Assembly (NCBI GenBank): GCA_030549335.1
Contig: CM060195.1
Location: 3,955,501 to 4,019,500 of the forward strand
Reading direction: 5' to 3'
Origin: Pontederia crassipes
Taxonomy: Eukaryota; Streptophyta; Magnoliopsida; Commelinales; Pontederiaceae
DNA length: 64,000 nt
Part shown: piece by piece, positions 42,618-54,199 of the stretch
Numbering within the stretch: position 1 is the first letter of the stretch
Layout: each line of letters starts with the position of its first letter
Program-made: the position numbers and the translations under genes
Notes under the pieces: generated by a model
The model's database searches: none
What the model was told of the DNA's origin: nothing
What the model saw: the letters and a program-made list of their open reading frames with translations, nothing else

Positions 42618-43385
42618 GAGGTGTAGCATCTTTGAGTAAAACTCCTGTGTAACGTCTCATTCTGGACCATAGGATCTCGCCAACGGTCCATATTAAATTG
42701 CGAAAATTGGCGGTGGTTGTTGGCAACCCAAGCGGGAACGACGAGTGTCACAGATCGTCGTAGATCGGGATAGCATGGATTGTGGTGGATTGACGTTGAT
42801 GGCAGAGCGACGCACATCGACAACGATGGGAGTGTGATCCGAGGAAGGGGCGAGAGAGGGGAGGGGAAGAGAGAGAGGATGCGTGATCAACAAGTGCGTT
42901 GTCGGTGCTCACGGGGTTCGCGGACCGGCGCGTCGATAGCATTCGTAGGGGTCGGGATCTGGGCTTGATGATGACAGCCATCTGAGAAGAGGAGGAGGAG
43001 GCGATTGATCGGCGGTGGGGGATCACTCGTAGAGGAGTGCTCGATAGGCTCTGCCGAATCTAGATCGACGACGGCAACACATATCGGGGACGAGGGATGG
43101 CGGCGATCGGAGGAGAGAAGAGCGATGACAACGTAGATCGAGGAAGGGGGCGGTAGAGGAGAGAAAAAAGAGAGAGCGTAGGGGAGGCCGCGACGACAAT
43201 CGGAGGGGAGAGAGAGAGCGTCAGAAGGGAGAGAGAGAGCAGAGAGGGAGAACGCATGAGAAAAGAGAGAGAGAAAATTTCTAAAATAATCTAAGTCATA
43301 TATCTAAAGTAAACGGTCCAGATCCAGACTTTATATCAAGTTACACCTAAAGGGTGTGTTACACGCTCATTAATCCCATATATAT
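42211..43385. other. (AT)n run and GC-rich, GAGAGA-rich block of unknown nature
   Basis: An (AT)n run at 42571-42612 precedes a GC-rich block (42700-43270). On the minus strand this reads CT-rich, then Pro/Ser-rich, much like the foldback arms at 21-23 kb. CGGTCCA motifs occur near both edges (42685 and 43312). No definite terminal repeats or target duplication. It may be a related GC-rich transposon. Confidence 0.35.
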
Positions 43386-44070
43386 ATATTAACTTGAACT
43401 TTGGCATAGATATTCGAGTACCTCCAACTTTAATTTCTCCAAGCAAACCAATTAATCGGGTGACTATTGAAGGGGTGAGGCAATTTTAGGGTCCTTCAAT
43501 GAAAGCTTCCGAGTGTTTATGGATTGTGTTGAATTCGATCCGTGAACAAATTTAAGGAGCGAATTAGATCGGGTCATTGTCAATTTGAGGGTCAAATTTG
43601 ACCCAACCTGACCCGATTATCCAAACACCAATTTTTTTTAGTTTTTCCATTATTTTATATTTATTTAATATAAAAATATTAATATTTAATATTATTGTTG
43701 AAAATATCTCTTACCATCTGATGTACGAATTCAATTGCTTTGTTTGATAAGTCTAGAAAGATTGAGTTCAATATACACAAGAGCATATTTGCATTTGTCC
43801 CCTTTGACCGGCTCTTCATCTACACGCAGTGGAGTTCCAAAGATGGAAGCAATACATTTACATTCCCAAGCTTGAAAGCTAAGCTCGAGATGGGGTGGAA
43901 GAAAAGTAAAAAAAAAAACTTCATTGGCAAATACTTTCCCTACTAGGTTTTTTGCTTCTTCATATCGATGACGACCTCATTATTCATGAACAAGGTGTGA
44001 AGTTGTTAGAAAAATTTTTTTGGGAGTGCAAGAGGTGGAGGCCTTGATGGTGAAAGGCTATCAAAGGATT

Positions 44071-44090
44071 GGGGGGGGGGGGGGGGGGGG
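44071..44090. repeat. Poly-G tract (20 bases)
   Basis: An uninterrupted run of 20 G lies in the 5' part of the LINE relic. Confidence 0.9.
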
Positions 44091-45284
44091 TTGGTGGACT
44101 TGTTCTCGATTCAATTTTCTTAGCTCCCCTTTTGTTGTCCACCTGAATGAGCTTCTTATTGATTCCCCTTCAGTTAGACTTCCATATCTTCTTTCTGCTT
44201 CACCTCCAAACAATGTTCCCACATATTCACCTATAGGAACTCTTGGCTCCATTCATGCTCCAAGTCCATCATCATCTCCTACACTTCAAAGATACAAATT
44301 TCTGATCAATCGAGCTTCATTCATATTGACATGGTCGAGAAGTGCTAACTAGGTTGGAGATTATTTGCGAAGAGGTGAAGAGGATAAAGATGACTCATCT
44401 CTTGTGCCTGATGACAATGAGCAAAACCTAGATCCACTGACACCGCTTAATGTTGCTCGAAGTAGAAAACACTCCAAGAATTGTGCAAAAGTGATCACAC
44501 AGTGTCGTTACCATTCAAAGCAAAAAAGAAAACTACAAAAGCAAGCAAAGTAAAGCACACACCTCAACATTGGAAGATCCCTCACTTTGATATGTAGGTA
44601 AAAATGCCTCCAATATTTGACAAACGTTGGGTCATCCCTGGCCTGAACAAATGAAAATCATCATATGGAAATGCTAGAGTCAAGGACCGCCTCTTCGAGC
44701 TTATCTCTAAAAACCAACCCGACATCATTGTACTATTAGAATCAGATACAAGTTGTGAACACTCTTACATCTTCCAAAAGCTAGGTCTGACTTGGAACAA
44801 TGTCTTTTCAAGTTGGAAGTGGGGCTAAAGGGGGAATCATTCTCGCCTGGTGAGGAAATAAAATAAAGGAAATTCTTATTCGCTTGGACTCTCAGTGTTA
44901 AACATGGTAGTCACTTATGCATAAAACTTCCTCATCTTCTTAACATGTATATGCGCAAGAACTCTCCCTCTAGTTAGAAATCAACTTTGGAATTCTCTTA
45001 GAAAAAAGGTTAGAATTAATGGCATTCCTTGAACACTTTTATGAGATCTAAAATATATTATCAATCAATTAATAAGATAAAGGCGGGAATGCCTTTTAAA
45101 CTTACTAAATCAATTAATAAACTTAGGAACTGAATTTCTACTTTGGGTCTATACTTTGGGAATGCAACCTGGTGTAATAATAGATTTGGCCCCTCCAATC
45201 TTGATTGGCTATTGGCTAGTAAACTACCATGATATTGGCTTAGCACTCTGATTAAATCAACATCAGACCATTTTGCCGTTTTGT

Positions 45285-47020
45285 TGGTTAATAATCCAAG
45301 CTATCATAGACCCAAAGCATTTACGTATGTTCATTTTTTGCTTGAATATTCTGAAGCATAAAACATATTTAGAGAAGGTTGGAATCAAATATCATCATGT
45401 ACTTGTCTTATGTAATATTTAAATGAAATTAAAAATAAAAATTTTTATTGGAGCAACTACTTCATGGGAAATTTTGAGCTTAAGGCAAAAGAAAAAAATC
45501 ATAAAATAAAGATATTAGAGTTCAAAGATGAACACGGTGGACTAACAAATAGTGACATGCTCAAACATGTTGCATATCTTAGGCAAATCAGCCTAAAGTG
45601 GTGGAGTAAATCCTGAGTAAAATGGATTAAGGATTGAGATAATAACACAAAATTTTGATTTGTCAACAATGGTTAGGCATAGTAAAAATATTATCACGTG
45701 CCCCCTGTTGATGAGATCAAAGCTAGCTTTTGAGTCCCTCCTAACAAAACTCCTGGCCCTGTTGTGTTTAGTCCAAAATTTTATGAACAAAATTAGGATA
45801 TAATAGGCATAGAAATTGTTGTTGCAATACTCTCATTCTTCCATACTAGTCTGGTACCTACTAAATGAGTACACATTATGCTATCTTTTTATCAAAAAAT
45901 AATCCTAAATAGCTTAGCTGCATATCGTCTTTTATAGGGCCATTGTAAAACTATTGGCCAATAAGTTAAGACCCACCCCTACCTCACATCATTGATCCTA
46001 CACAATATGCCTTTGTTGCAAGGAGATTCATTCAAGATAATATGTTCATTGCCTAGGAATTGGCCCACTTAATAATTCAAGCTATCACAGACCCAAAGCA
46101 TTTACGTATGTGCATTTTTGGCTTGGATATTTAGAAGCAAAAAACATAGTTAGAGAAGGTTGGAATCACATATCATCACGTACTTGTCTATGTGATATTT
46201 AAACGATATTAAAAACAAAAAATTTTACTAGAGCAGCCACTTCATGGGAAATCTTGAGCTTAAGGCCAAAGAAACAAATCATAAAATAAAGATCTTAGAA
46301 TTCAAAGAGGAACATGGTGAATAAACAAATATGACATCTCAAACTTAGATATTTATGTCACAAATATGTTGCATACCTTAGGCAAATTAGCCTGAAATAG
46401 TGGGGTAAATCCTTAGTAAAATGGATTAAGGATTGAGATAATAACACAAAAAATTTAATGGTTAAGCACAGTAAAAATAGCAATGTACCTTGAAATCCTA
46501 GACGGAAATAAAATCACTGGGGATACAACCATTAAGAATTTTTTGTCAAGCACTACATCGATCTATGAAAACCAATCACTTCCCCTCCCATTCACCCCTC
46601 AAACTAGCCAACCTTACCAATACTAAATTTGCTCCTCTATTACTATTGAGGAGATTAAGGCTAGCTTTTTTAGTCCCTCCTAGCAAAACTCTTGTTCCTG
46701 ATGAGTTTACTCTAAAATTTTATGAACAAAATTAGGATATAGTAATCCTAGGCATTACTGATGTCATACTCTCATTCTTATGGTGCCTACTGAATGAACA
46801 CACACTGTAGTTTTTTTATCAAAAAACCAATCATAAAGGTCTTATTGGTTATCGTCCTATTGTCATGTGCAACATCATTTATAGGGCCACTGTAAAACTA
46901 TTGGCCAATAAGTTAAGACCCACCCTACCCCCACCTCATTGATCCTACATAATCTACCTTTGTTGCAAGGAGATCCATTTAAGATAATATGCTCATTGCC
47001 TAGAAACTACCCACTCCATG
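45285..47020. repeat. Tandem duplication inside the LINE relic
   Basis: The segment at about 45285-46066 recurs at about 46067-47020. Shared words include AAGCTATCA.AGACCCAAAGCATTTACGTATG, ACTTCATGGGAAAT, AAAATGGATTAAGGATTGAG and ACTATTGGCCAATAAGTTAA. The first unit lacks about 170 bases present in the second. Confidence 0.85.
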
Positions 47021-47429
47021 ACGTGGGATAGGGAAAACATCTTATTCGGGCCAACATGAAGGCCTTCTACCATGTCTCTTGGAGGCTATTGTCATTGTCT
47101 TACCAATCATGAAATTTTCTCCCTCCTTCATTTTGTTGAGCCAAAGTTGTATTCAATCTCCTTCATTCTCCTATTCCGTCAATAGAACATTCTCACCGTA
47201 CTTCAAGAATGGCATTGGCATTCGACGAGGAGACCCCTATCCCCAACCTATTCATCTTAGGAACTCAGGTTCTCTCCTCAATGCTTAACTAGGTTCTCCA
47301 CAACAAAGAGATAATACCTTTTACAACAAACAATTTCAATATATGTTACATCCTCTATACTATTCAACACCAACTAGCTGGAATTGTAAAAAATCTTATC
47401 AATGTGATTAAAATTGTACAACCATAATA

Positions 47430-47834
47430 ATTATTATTGGCATAGTCAATCATAAATTGTTATTCTAGTAATGATATTTTGACATGATTCATATTATTAT
47501 TGATGAGTGACTTTACATATTGAATTATGCACATTGATTTTTTTTTTCTGTACTTGAATCCATAAAGAATAAATATGATGGTGATGGGATGATGACATGC
47601 ACGTTGAATATGGACATTGATAAAGGATCTAGTATTATATAAATTTTGGCACATAATCGATATATTATTGTAAATTGTATAAGTAGTTTTTGCAAATATA
47701 AAAGTTTATTATCCTTAAGTCTTTTGTTAACGTAAGTCAACATGTTGACTTGTCAAAGTTAGAAAAAAATCGTAGAATTAAGTAATATCATTGAGACAAC
47801 TTTCTACACAAAGCAAATTTCGGGACATTACATG
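47430..47834. mobile_element. LTR-like fragment related to 63215-63810
   Basis: TGAATATGGACATTGATAAA and AGGATCTAGTATTATATA are similar to text at about 63567-63610. The segment ends TTTCGGGACATTACA, an LTR-style terminus. The 5' boundary is unknown. Confidence 0.4.
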
Positions 47835-49600
47835 GCATGTTTGCGTTGGCATGGGTCGTCTTACTGCTCGATGTTATCAGAAGAGTTCATGAAGTAACTT
47901 AGGTCGGATCGAGTATGAACTCAAGCCAGGTTCTTACCAATCTAAGCTGAATTTCGAAAGTTCGAGCTAGGTTTTGTCTTTGTCTCGACAATTTGTTGCT
48001 GAGAAGAAACCAGTGGAATTCTAAAAAATTCTGGTTGAGTTAGGAGAACTGCACTACCTATGAGTTCCATCCGGATCAATTTTTTTCTCTTCTTAAAATG
48101 ATGATGATGATTTGTTATGAATTCAAAATTCTTTCAAAATTTTTAGTAAATATTTTCGGTCAAAACAATCACCCCTGGAACGCTAAAACCACTCACAATG
48201 GATAATAGAAAATTAAAAGAACACTAGAAATATAATGATACAATATAAATATGCTGTATAAATATGCTGTAAGCGAAAAAAGTGCAGTAGAAAAATGAAA
48301 ACATTTTCAAATAAATAAATAACGTATCTTAAAAATAATAACTTTGGAATCTATTTTACTCATTTTTTTGTTTTCTCAAATTTTTCTAAAAGCATATAAA
48401 TAATCTTTGATAATTAAGATAAAGTTTTTTTTTTATTTTCTAAACTGTAATGTGGCCATCTAACAAATTTTACTTCCGTTAAACAATTAACTTCTTTTAT
48501 TTGGCACATGTCGACTTTGTACCACAATAATTGTTATTAATTCGTAAATGTTTTTCGTCTAGAAAGGCGCAAAATCACTATATTCATTCCACTTCAAAGA
48601 ATATGTCTATTCTTCTAAAACAACAGAATACTTTACTCTATTATTTTTTCATTTTTTTCACCATTCTTTTTATATTTAATATTTAACTATATTATATTAT
48701 ATTATTGTTATAAAATGTAAACTATTTATAATAAATATTCTAATTATAAAATATGAAATTTATTTTTTTCCAACCAAACAAGAGATAGAATAAAAATATA
48801 AGTAGAATATTATATTCTTTAGAATAAATTTTTATTCTTTAAAAATTATTCTCTAAATAAAAGGCCCTATCATTATTATTTAATTAGTTAGCATTTGGAC
48901 TAGATCTGAACTATAAATTAGTGACTGTAAAATGAAAATATTTACGGAATGGATTGGACTTAATCTGATCAATTTTAGTTGAAACAAAATGGGTAGAGTT
49001 TGCTTCAATTGAGCCTTGAAGTTCTTTACTGTTAGTTTGGTCCTTTTTTTTAACATTGGTTTATTTTAAAATATGAAAATAAGTTTTCTAAACGTTTAAA
49101 TATTATTTTCACATTTAAAATATTTTGATTTAGTTTTTTTAATTTAAATAGAACATGAGCTTGAATATGAGTTAAAAAAATATAAATTTAATAAAAAAAT
49201 TGGTCTTCATATAGAGTCGATTCCCTGTATACTGCTCTAGGGCCAAGAAAATATAAAATTTTCAACCCCCACTAATTTAATAAAAAAATTCAACCCCTAA
49301 CCCCACTAATGATTGATTGGGTCATGACATAGTTGGTCGGATCATAGTCCGATGACTCGTGGACATCTTTATAACATTAAACTATAATTTCTCTGAGGAC
49401 CTGTTTCGATAAATTTAATTTATTAGTTTGTAATTTTGTTCTGTGTGTGCTGCTCTAGGGCCAAGAAAATATAAATTATCTTTTTTTAATTATAAATTTA
49501 TTATATAATAGAATATAATATTATCTACAAAATAAAAAAAAATGAACGATTAGTTTTCGTCTTAACTAACTACAAGTCAACTACCGTGAGACGTGTCTTT
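47835..49600. other. Intergenic AT-rich region
   Basis: No gene is seen. A 26-base word containing CTGCTCTAGGGCCAAGAAAA occurs at about 49234 and again at about 49451, so about 217 bases here are locally duplicated. Confidence 0.5.
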
Positions 49601-50009
49601 TAATCTCTCTGCATTTTAGGCCGTTCGAACTCCAAAAATATCCACTATCACTGCCTGAATCAGCACAAGTTGACTCCGATTTGACCTCCTCCAAAGATCC
49701 CAATTCGTGTTCCATTTCATTGATGTCGTTTTTTTCCCGGGAAGGGATGTGATCTTGGCGCTGCGGGCATGGCGAAATTTGCGTCCGGAATGAGGTTGTA
49801 GCGATATTTTCCCCTTTTTTTCTTCCAATTGCTTCGATCCCAATCTCTTGATCCGTGCTCGTACCTGATCCAATTTACTTCACCTAGACTGCTTTTTTGA
49901 TGCATTTTGGTGCCGAAACAATGGCTGAAGGTGTCGAATTTGGTTGTAGGACGGTGGAAGCTTGAAATGCCTGTTTTCTTTTCTGCAATCTGAACTGGGT
50001 TTGTGCGCC

Positions 50010-51782
50010 ATGGAGCAAGATCTCATCCTATTCGTCAGCTTCATCTCCATTGCCACCATTCTCTCGCCGTCCGCCGCCGCGGCCGTGGCGTCCCCCCGGG
50101 TGCGACCTGCACTCAACTTATGGCCGATGCCCACCGCGGTCTCGTGGCCGAACCCCACGGCCGTCCCCCTCTCCCCGTCCTTCTCCATCCTGTGCCCCTC
50201 CCGCTCCCAGTCACCTCTGCGCTACGCGGTCGCCCGCTACTCGCGCCTCCTGTTCTCCGAGCGTCACGCTCCTCTCCTCCCACTAGACCTGCCCAGACCG
50301 TCTTCCTCCTCGCCTCCGCTCCGGTCCCTCGTCATCTCCGTCGCCGACCCCTTCGCGCCCCTGGGTCCGGGTGCCGACGAGTCCTACAACCTCTCCGTTC
50401 CGCTGCACTCGTCGGACGCCATTCTCTTCGCCGCCTCCCCGTGGGGTGCAATGCGCGGACTTGAGACCTTCTCCCAGCTGTCCTGGGGTGCCAATCCCAC
50501 TCTCATTGCTGCCGGGATCTCCATTGCCGACAGCCCCCTCTTCTCTCACCGTGGCATTGTCCTGGACACCTCCCGAAACTTCTATCCCGTCCGTGACATC
50601 CTCCGCACCCTCCGTGCCATGAGCTACAACAAGCTCAATGTCTTCCACTGGCACCTCACGGACTCCCAATCTTTCCCTCTCCTCCTCCCCTCTGTCCCTG
50701 AACTCGCTCTCCGGGGATCCTACGGCCCAGCCATGCGCTACACCCCTGACGACGTCCGCCGCATCGTTCGCTATGCCATGCGCCGTGGCATCCGCGTCGT
50801 GCCCGAGATCGACGCACCTGGCCACACCGGATCTTGGGGGGAGGCGTATCCTGACATCGTAGCCTGTGCGGGCAAGTTTTGGTTGTCGTCTAACGGAGCA
50901 TCGCTAGCGGCCGAGCCCGGTACGGGGCAGCTCAACCCGCTTGAACCCCGGACATACGAGGTCGTCCGCGGCGTGCTGCGAGATGTGGCCGATCTCTTCA
51001 TGGACCCTTTCCTCCACGCCGGTGCCGACGAGGTGACGACGGCCTGCTGGGACGAGGACCAGAAGATCCAGAGATTCCTGGCAGCCGGCGGTACGCATGA
51101 TCAGCTGCTCGAGACCTACATCAACTTCACACGGCCCTTCATTGTTTCCTCGCTCAACCACACTGTCGTGTACTGGGAGGACGTGATCCTCGGGACGAAG
51201 GTCAAGGTGGATAAGTCCATCCTCCCGCCAGAGACGACCGTGCTCCAGACGTGGAACAACGGCCCAAATAACACGAAGCTGCTCACCGCCGCCGGCTATC
51301 GGGTGATCGTGTCCTCGTCGGACTTTTACTACCTTGACTGCGGCCAAGGCGGTTGGGTGGGGAACGACAGCCGCTACGACCGTCAGGTGGGAGACGACCC
51401 GGATAACCCGTTTAACTATGCAGGCGGAAACGGCGGGTCCTGGTGTGCGCCATTCAAGACGTGGCAGCGGGTGTACGACTACGACATCACGTACGGCCTC
51501 AGCGCTGAGGAGGCCCGGCTGGTTCTGGGTGGGGAGGTGGCGTTGTGGTCGGAGCAGGCGGACGCAACGGTAGTTGACGGGCTGCTCTGGCCGAGGGCCT
51601 CGGCCATGGCGGAGGCACTCTGGTCAGGTAACAGGGACGGCAAGGGTAGGAAGCGGTACGCGGAGGCCACGGACCGGCTTAACGAGTGGCGTCACAGGAT
51701 GGTGGAGAGAGGGATCGCGGCAAAGCCAATTCAGCCACTCTGGTGCGTGATGCACCCGGGCATGTGCAATCTGGTGCAATGA
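50010..51782 (+). CDS. HEXO2: Beta-N-acetylhexosaminidase, GH20, HEXO2-like, intronless
   Basis: Retaining glycoside hydrolase that removes terminal beta-linked GlcNAc/GalNAc, in plants mainly during N-glycan trimming at the plasma membrane, apoplast or vacuole. The 590-aa product matches the length of Arabidopsis HEXO2, also intronless. A hydrophobic signal (about 5-26) leads into the GH20b domain (about 35-165) and the catalytic barrel (about 180-555). Visible motifs are [14 protein letters not shown] (221-234), [20 protein letters not shown] and HAGADEV (336-342), which holds the Asp340-Glu341 catalytic pair. Several Asn-X-Ser/Thr sites fit secretion. An upstream in-frame ATG at 49962 would add 16 residues before the signal peptide; I prefer 50010. 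The coding region is much richer in G+C than its flanks, as in many commelinid genes. No defect is seen. HEXO2 rather than HEXO1/3 is judged from gene structure and recall of the sequence. Confidence 0.92.
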   Translation: MEQDLILFVSFISIATILSPSAAAAVASPRVRPALNLWPMPTAVSWPNPTAVPLSPSFSILCPSRSQSPLRYAVARYSRLLFSERHAPLLPLDLPRPSSSSPPLRSLVISVADPFAPLGPGADESYNLSVPLHSSDAILFAASPWGAMRGLETFSQLSWGANPTLIAAGISIADSPLFSHRGIVLDTSRNFYPVRDILRTLRAMSYNKLNVFHWHLTDSQSFPLLLPSVPELALRGSYGPAMRYTPDDVRRIVRYAMRRGIRVVPEIDAPGHTGSWGEAYPDIVACAGKFWLSSNGASLAAEPGTGQLNPLEPRTYEVVRGVLRDVADLFMDPFLHAGADEVTTACWDEDQKIQRFLAAGGTHDQLLETYINFTRPFIVSSLNHTVVYWEDVILGTKVKVDKSILPPETTVLQTWNNGPNNTKLLTAAGYRVIVSSSDFYYLDCGQGGWVGNDSRYDRQVGDDPDNPFNYAGGNGGSWCAPFKTWQRVYDYDITYGLSAEEARLVLGGEVALWSEQADATVVDGLLWPRASAMAEALWSGNRDGKGRKRYAEATDRLNEWRHRMVERGIAAKPIQPLWCVMHPGMCNLVQ

Positions 51783-52411
51783 AACTGTACAGGCCAGGCA
51801 GGTAAACTTTCCCCTCTGTTCAGCTCGCTGATGCCACTGCTGCGTCTACTCTCCTTTCATCATCGTTTCGACAATGTTGTGTGTATACTTGTGGTTCGCT
51901 GCAATGAAGTACTTATGTTGCCTGAAACCTAAAGTTTTATGCTTTTGTTTTTGTGATTACAGAATAGTGATGCAAACTGGCATTGGAATAAAGGATGCCC
52001 TCCTCCATCGTTGTGTTCATTACATAAAATGTGGGTCTTCTGTTATGTACTTGGTGAATAAACCCTTGAAAGATTCATCTCTTAATTAAAGTTCAAATTT
52101 GTGTAGTATTACCCAACTATTGGTTGGTTCAATTGATTTCAAATGGGAAAGTTTCAACTTCAAACTCAAGTTGTCACCGGCATTTCCTCAAGAAAAAAAA
52201 GTTACCATTATGAGTTATTTATGTCTTTACTCTCTTCATCTGGGTTAATCATGAAATAAGTAATTTTCTAAAAATTGGGATTCATAAGAATATTTCTTAT
52301 GAATATGGATCAACAAATATATTATGTTAATGCTAGGTCGTTATCCGTAAGTAACGCGCTGTACAGCTCGGGTACAGTGATAATACCGAAAAGTTTGATT
52401 ACTAATAAAAC
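51783..52411. other. 3' flank of the hexosaminidase gene
   Basis: Probably 3' UTR for the first few hundred bases, then AT-rich spacer. No other feature is seen. Confidence 0.5.
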
Positions 52412-52481
52412 GGAATGGCGTCGTATGATCCATGTAGCCGACCTCACCTAGTAGGATAAGATTTTGTTGTTATTGTTGTTG
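52412..52481 (+). mobile_element. RTE-LINE / Au-SINE-like 3' fragment, copy C
   Basis: GGCGTCGTATGATCCATGTA, then GCCGACCTCACCTAGTAGGA, ending in (TTGTTGT)n. This is the last 70 bases of the sequence seen at 32650-32849. Confidence 0.8.
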
Positions 52482-52746
52482 GGATTCATAAAAAAACTTG
52501 CATGGTATCCTTGAGAAAATTTAAGTCGAATAATGCCTGTACTTGGCAACATATAGAAATATTCTTCAATTAGACACTTGAAATAAGATCAGTGGATGTG
52601 ATACTCGGACATGCCATCAAAAAAGCTCAGATTTATCTCAACAGTATGCAATCATGCAAACAGAGACCTTGATACAAAAAACATATAATGTCACATTCAT
52701 ATCAGCCCAACCAATTAAATTAGTCAAGTAGTAGCAGCTCTACATA

Positions 52747-53166
52747 CCCCTGTTTGGATTGAAGGGAGAGAGGGGTAAAAGAGAGGAAGGGAAGGGAAAA
52801 TTATTATTTCCACTACTTTGGATGGTCTTTATCTTCCTGCAGAGGAAATGGAGGAAAATGGAAGGGAGCTTCCCTTCCACCAGACCCCATTTTTTCGATT
52901 TCGAAATAAAAGGGAGAGGAGGGGAATGCATTATTTTGCTAAATTACTTATTTTCCCTCTTGAATGACACAAGAAAAAATATATTGAAGAGTACAGTTGT
53001 CCATTACAATTCTTTATTGATTTTTCTTCCCTTCCTTCTTCTCTCTTGTTTACCAAAGGAAGTCAATTTTTTTCTCCTTCATTACCCTCCCTTCCTTTAA
53101 CTTACATTTCCTTTCCTCTGTTTCTCCTTCTTTCTCCTTAATGAACATTTATCCAAATGGAACCTA
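52747..53166. mobile_element. Candidate MITE with CCCTGTTTGGATT-type ends
   Basis: The left end CCCCTGTTTGGATTGAAGGG and the right end ATTTATCCAAATGGAACC are imperfect inverted repeats. Purine-rich text near the left (GGGAGAGAGGGG) faces pyrimidine-rich text near the right. No firm target duplication was found. Confidence 0.5.
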
Positions 53167-54139
53167 GGCAACCACAAAAAGATGCACTATGAACTCACAT
53201 GACTTTGGATTTGCTCTGTCATGGCATCAATATTATGGGCCAAGTTATATAATACTGAAGAAACAGCTGATAAAAGAACAAGATGAAGCAATGTGATTTA
53301 TCAGGAGAAAGATGGTCCTCTAAGAATCCTGAACTTTTGGTTGCTTTCTCCCACAATACTGGTGGCATACATTCATTAGACTCGACAATCTCAAGTATTG
53401 TAAGATAATATCTGTTCTAGTCATTTTCATAGTGACATCAACTTGTGTTTCACAGTATTGAGACTGCATTCATGCATCCTTGATATTTGAGGTTTTCCTC
53501 ATGTGTACCGGGTTGTGGACCCTAACCTTATTTTGTAACAAAGAATGTATTATCTAATATTTGGGCAAGCATTCTTGCCTTCTTTCTAGAATTTAACTTA
53601 AACTCAATAAATTAATAAATTAAGGAGATATGATAGTCTATCAACATATGGTCATGGGCCAAAAACACTTTCCTGAAGTTGACATCAGACCTCCTACTTT
53701 GGATGTTAACTTTGAACCTAAAATGTGGACCATTGGATCCGCAAATTAGTTCCTTAGTTCTTCTTCGTAATCACCCAAGATTGCTTTTTGTTAGGCTATG
53801 CATTCAGATAATATAGTGAAAGAAATTCTAGGATTTCTGATTGCGACTTGGAGCTATGAGATTTTTGCCTGCATTTTGATGCTCGTGTTTGGATCTTGCT
53901 GCTTCCTTGAAGGTGTAGTGATTTGGGTGTTATTATGGTGGATGAAAGATTTTTATTAATTTGCTTTCCTCTGGCGCTTTTGAGGTTTAAAGAGGAAGTG
54001 GAGTCTGATCCTTGTGAAGTCTTGTCAGATTGGAATGAGGTAGGCACAGTGAATCCATGCTTTTGGGAGGAGGAAAAGTCATGACTTTGTGAGTACTGAA
54101 CGCTTCTCAGTTCATTGCCTACATATGTATACTAGCATT

Positions 54140-54157
54140 CAATTCAATTTCATAAAT
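54140..54157. repeat. Left target-site duplication of the LINE
   Basis: CAATTCAATTTCATAAAT, identical to 60024-60041. The LINE poly(A), read as T on this strand, begins immediately after it. Confidence 0.95.
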
Positions 54158-54199
54158 TTTTTTGAGGGGGAAAAAGGATGATTAACCAGAATGTTAATC

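Larger units (their letters stand above)
43740..47400 (+). mobile_element. Degenerate L1-type LINE
   Basis: An ORF1-like basic stretch at about 44365-44553 precedes an endonuclease-like piece near 44680 (QPDIIVLLESDTSCEHSYIF). Reverse transcriptase pieces follow. These include KLLANKLRPTL with DPTQ.AFVA near 46900-46970 and a GIGIRRGDP motif near 47205. Stops and frameshifts are frequent. A block of the endonuclease/RT linker is duplicated in tandem. No 3' tail or target duplication is seen. Confidence 0.8.

Noticed and set aside
49962-50009. Upstream in-frame ATG of the hexosaminidase
   Set aside because: It would place 16 residues before a normal signal peptide; the ATG at 50010 gives a standard secreted precursor.
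50283-51347. Antisense ORFs of 147-180 aa across the hexosaminidase gene
   Set aside because: They are shadows of a very GC-rich coding region with no homology of their own.
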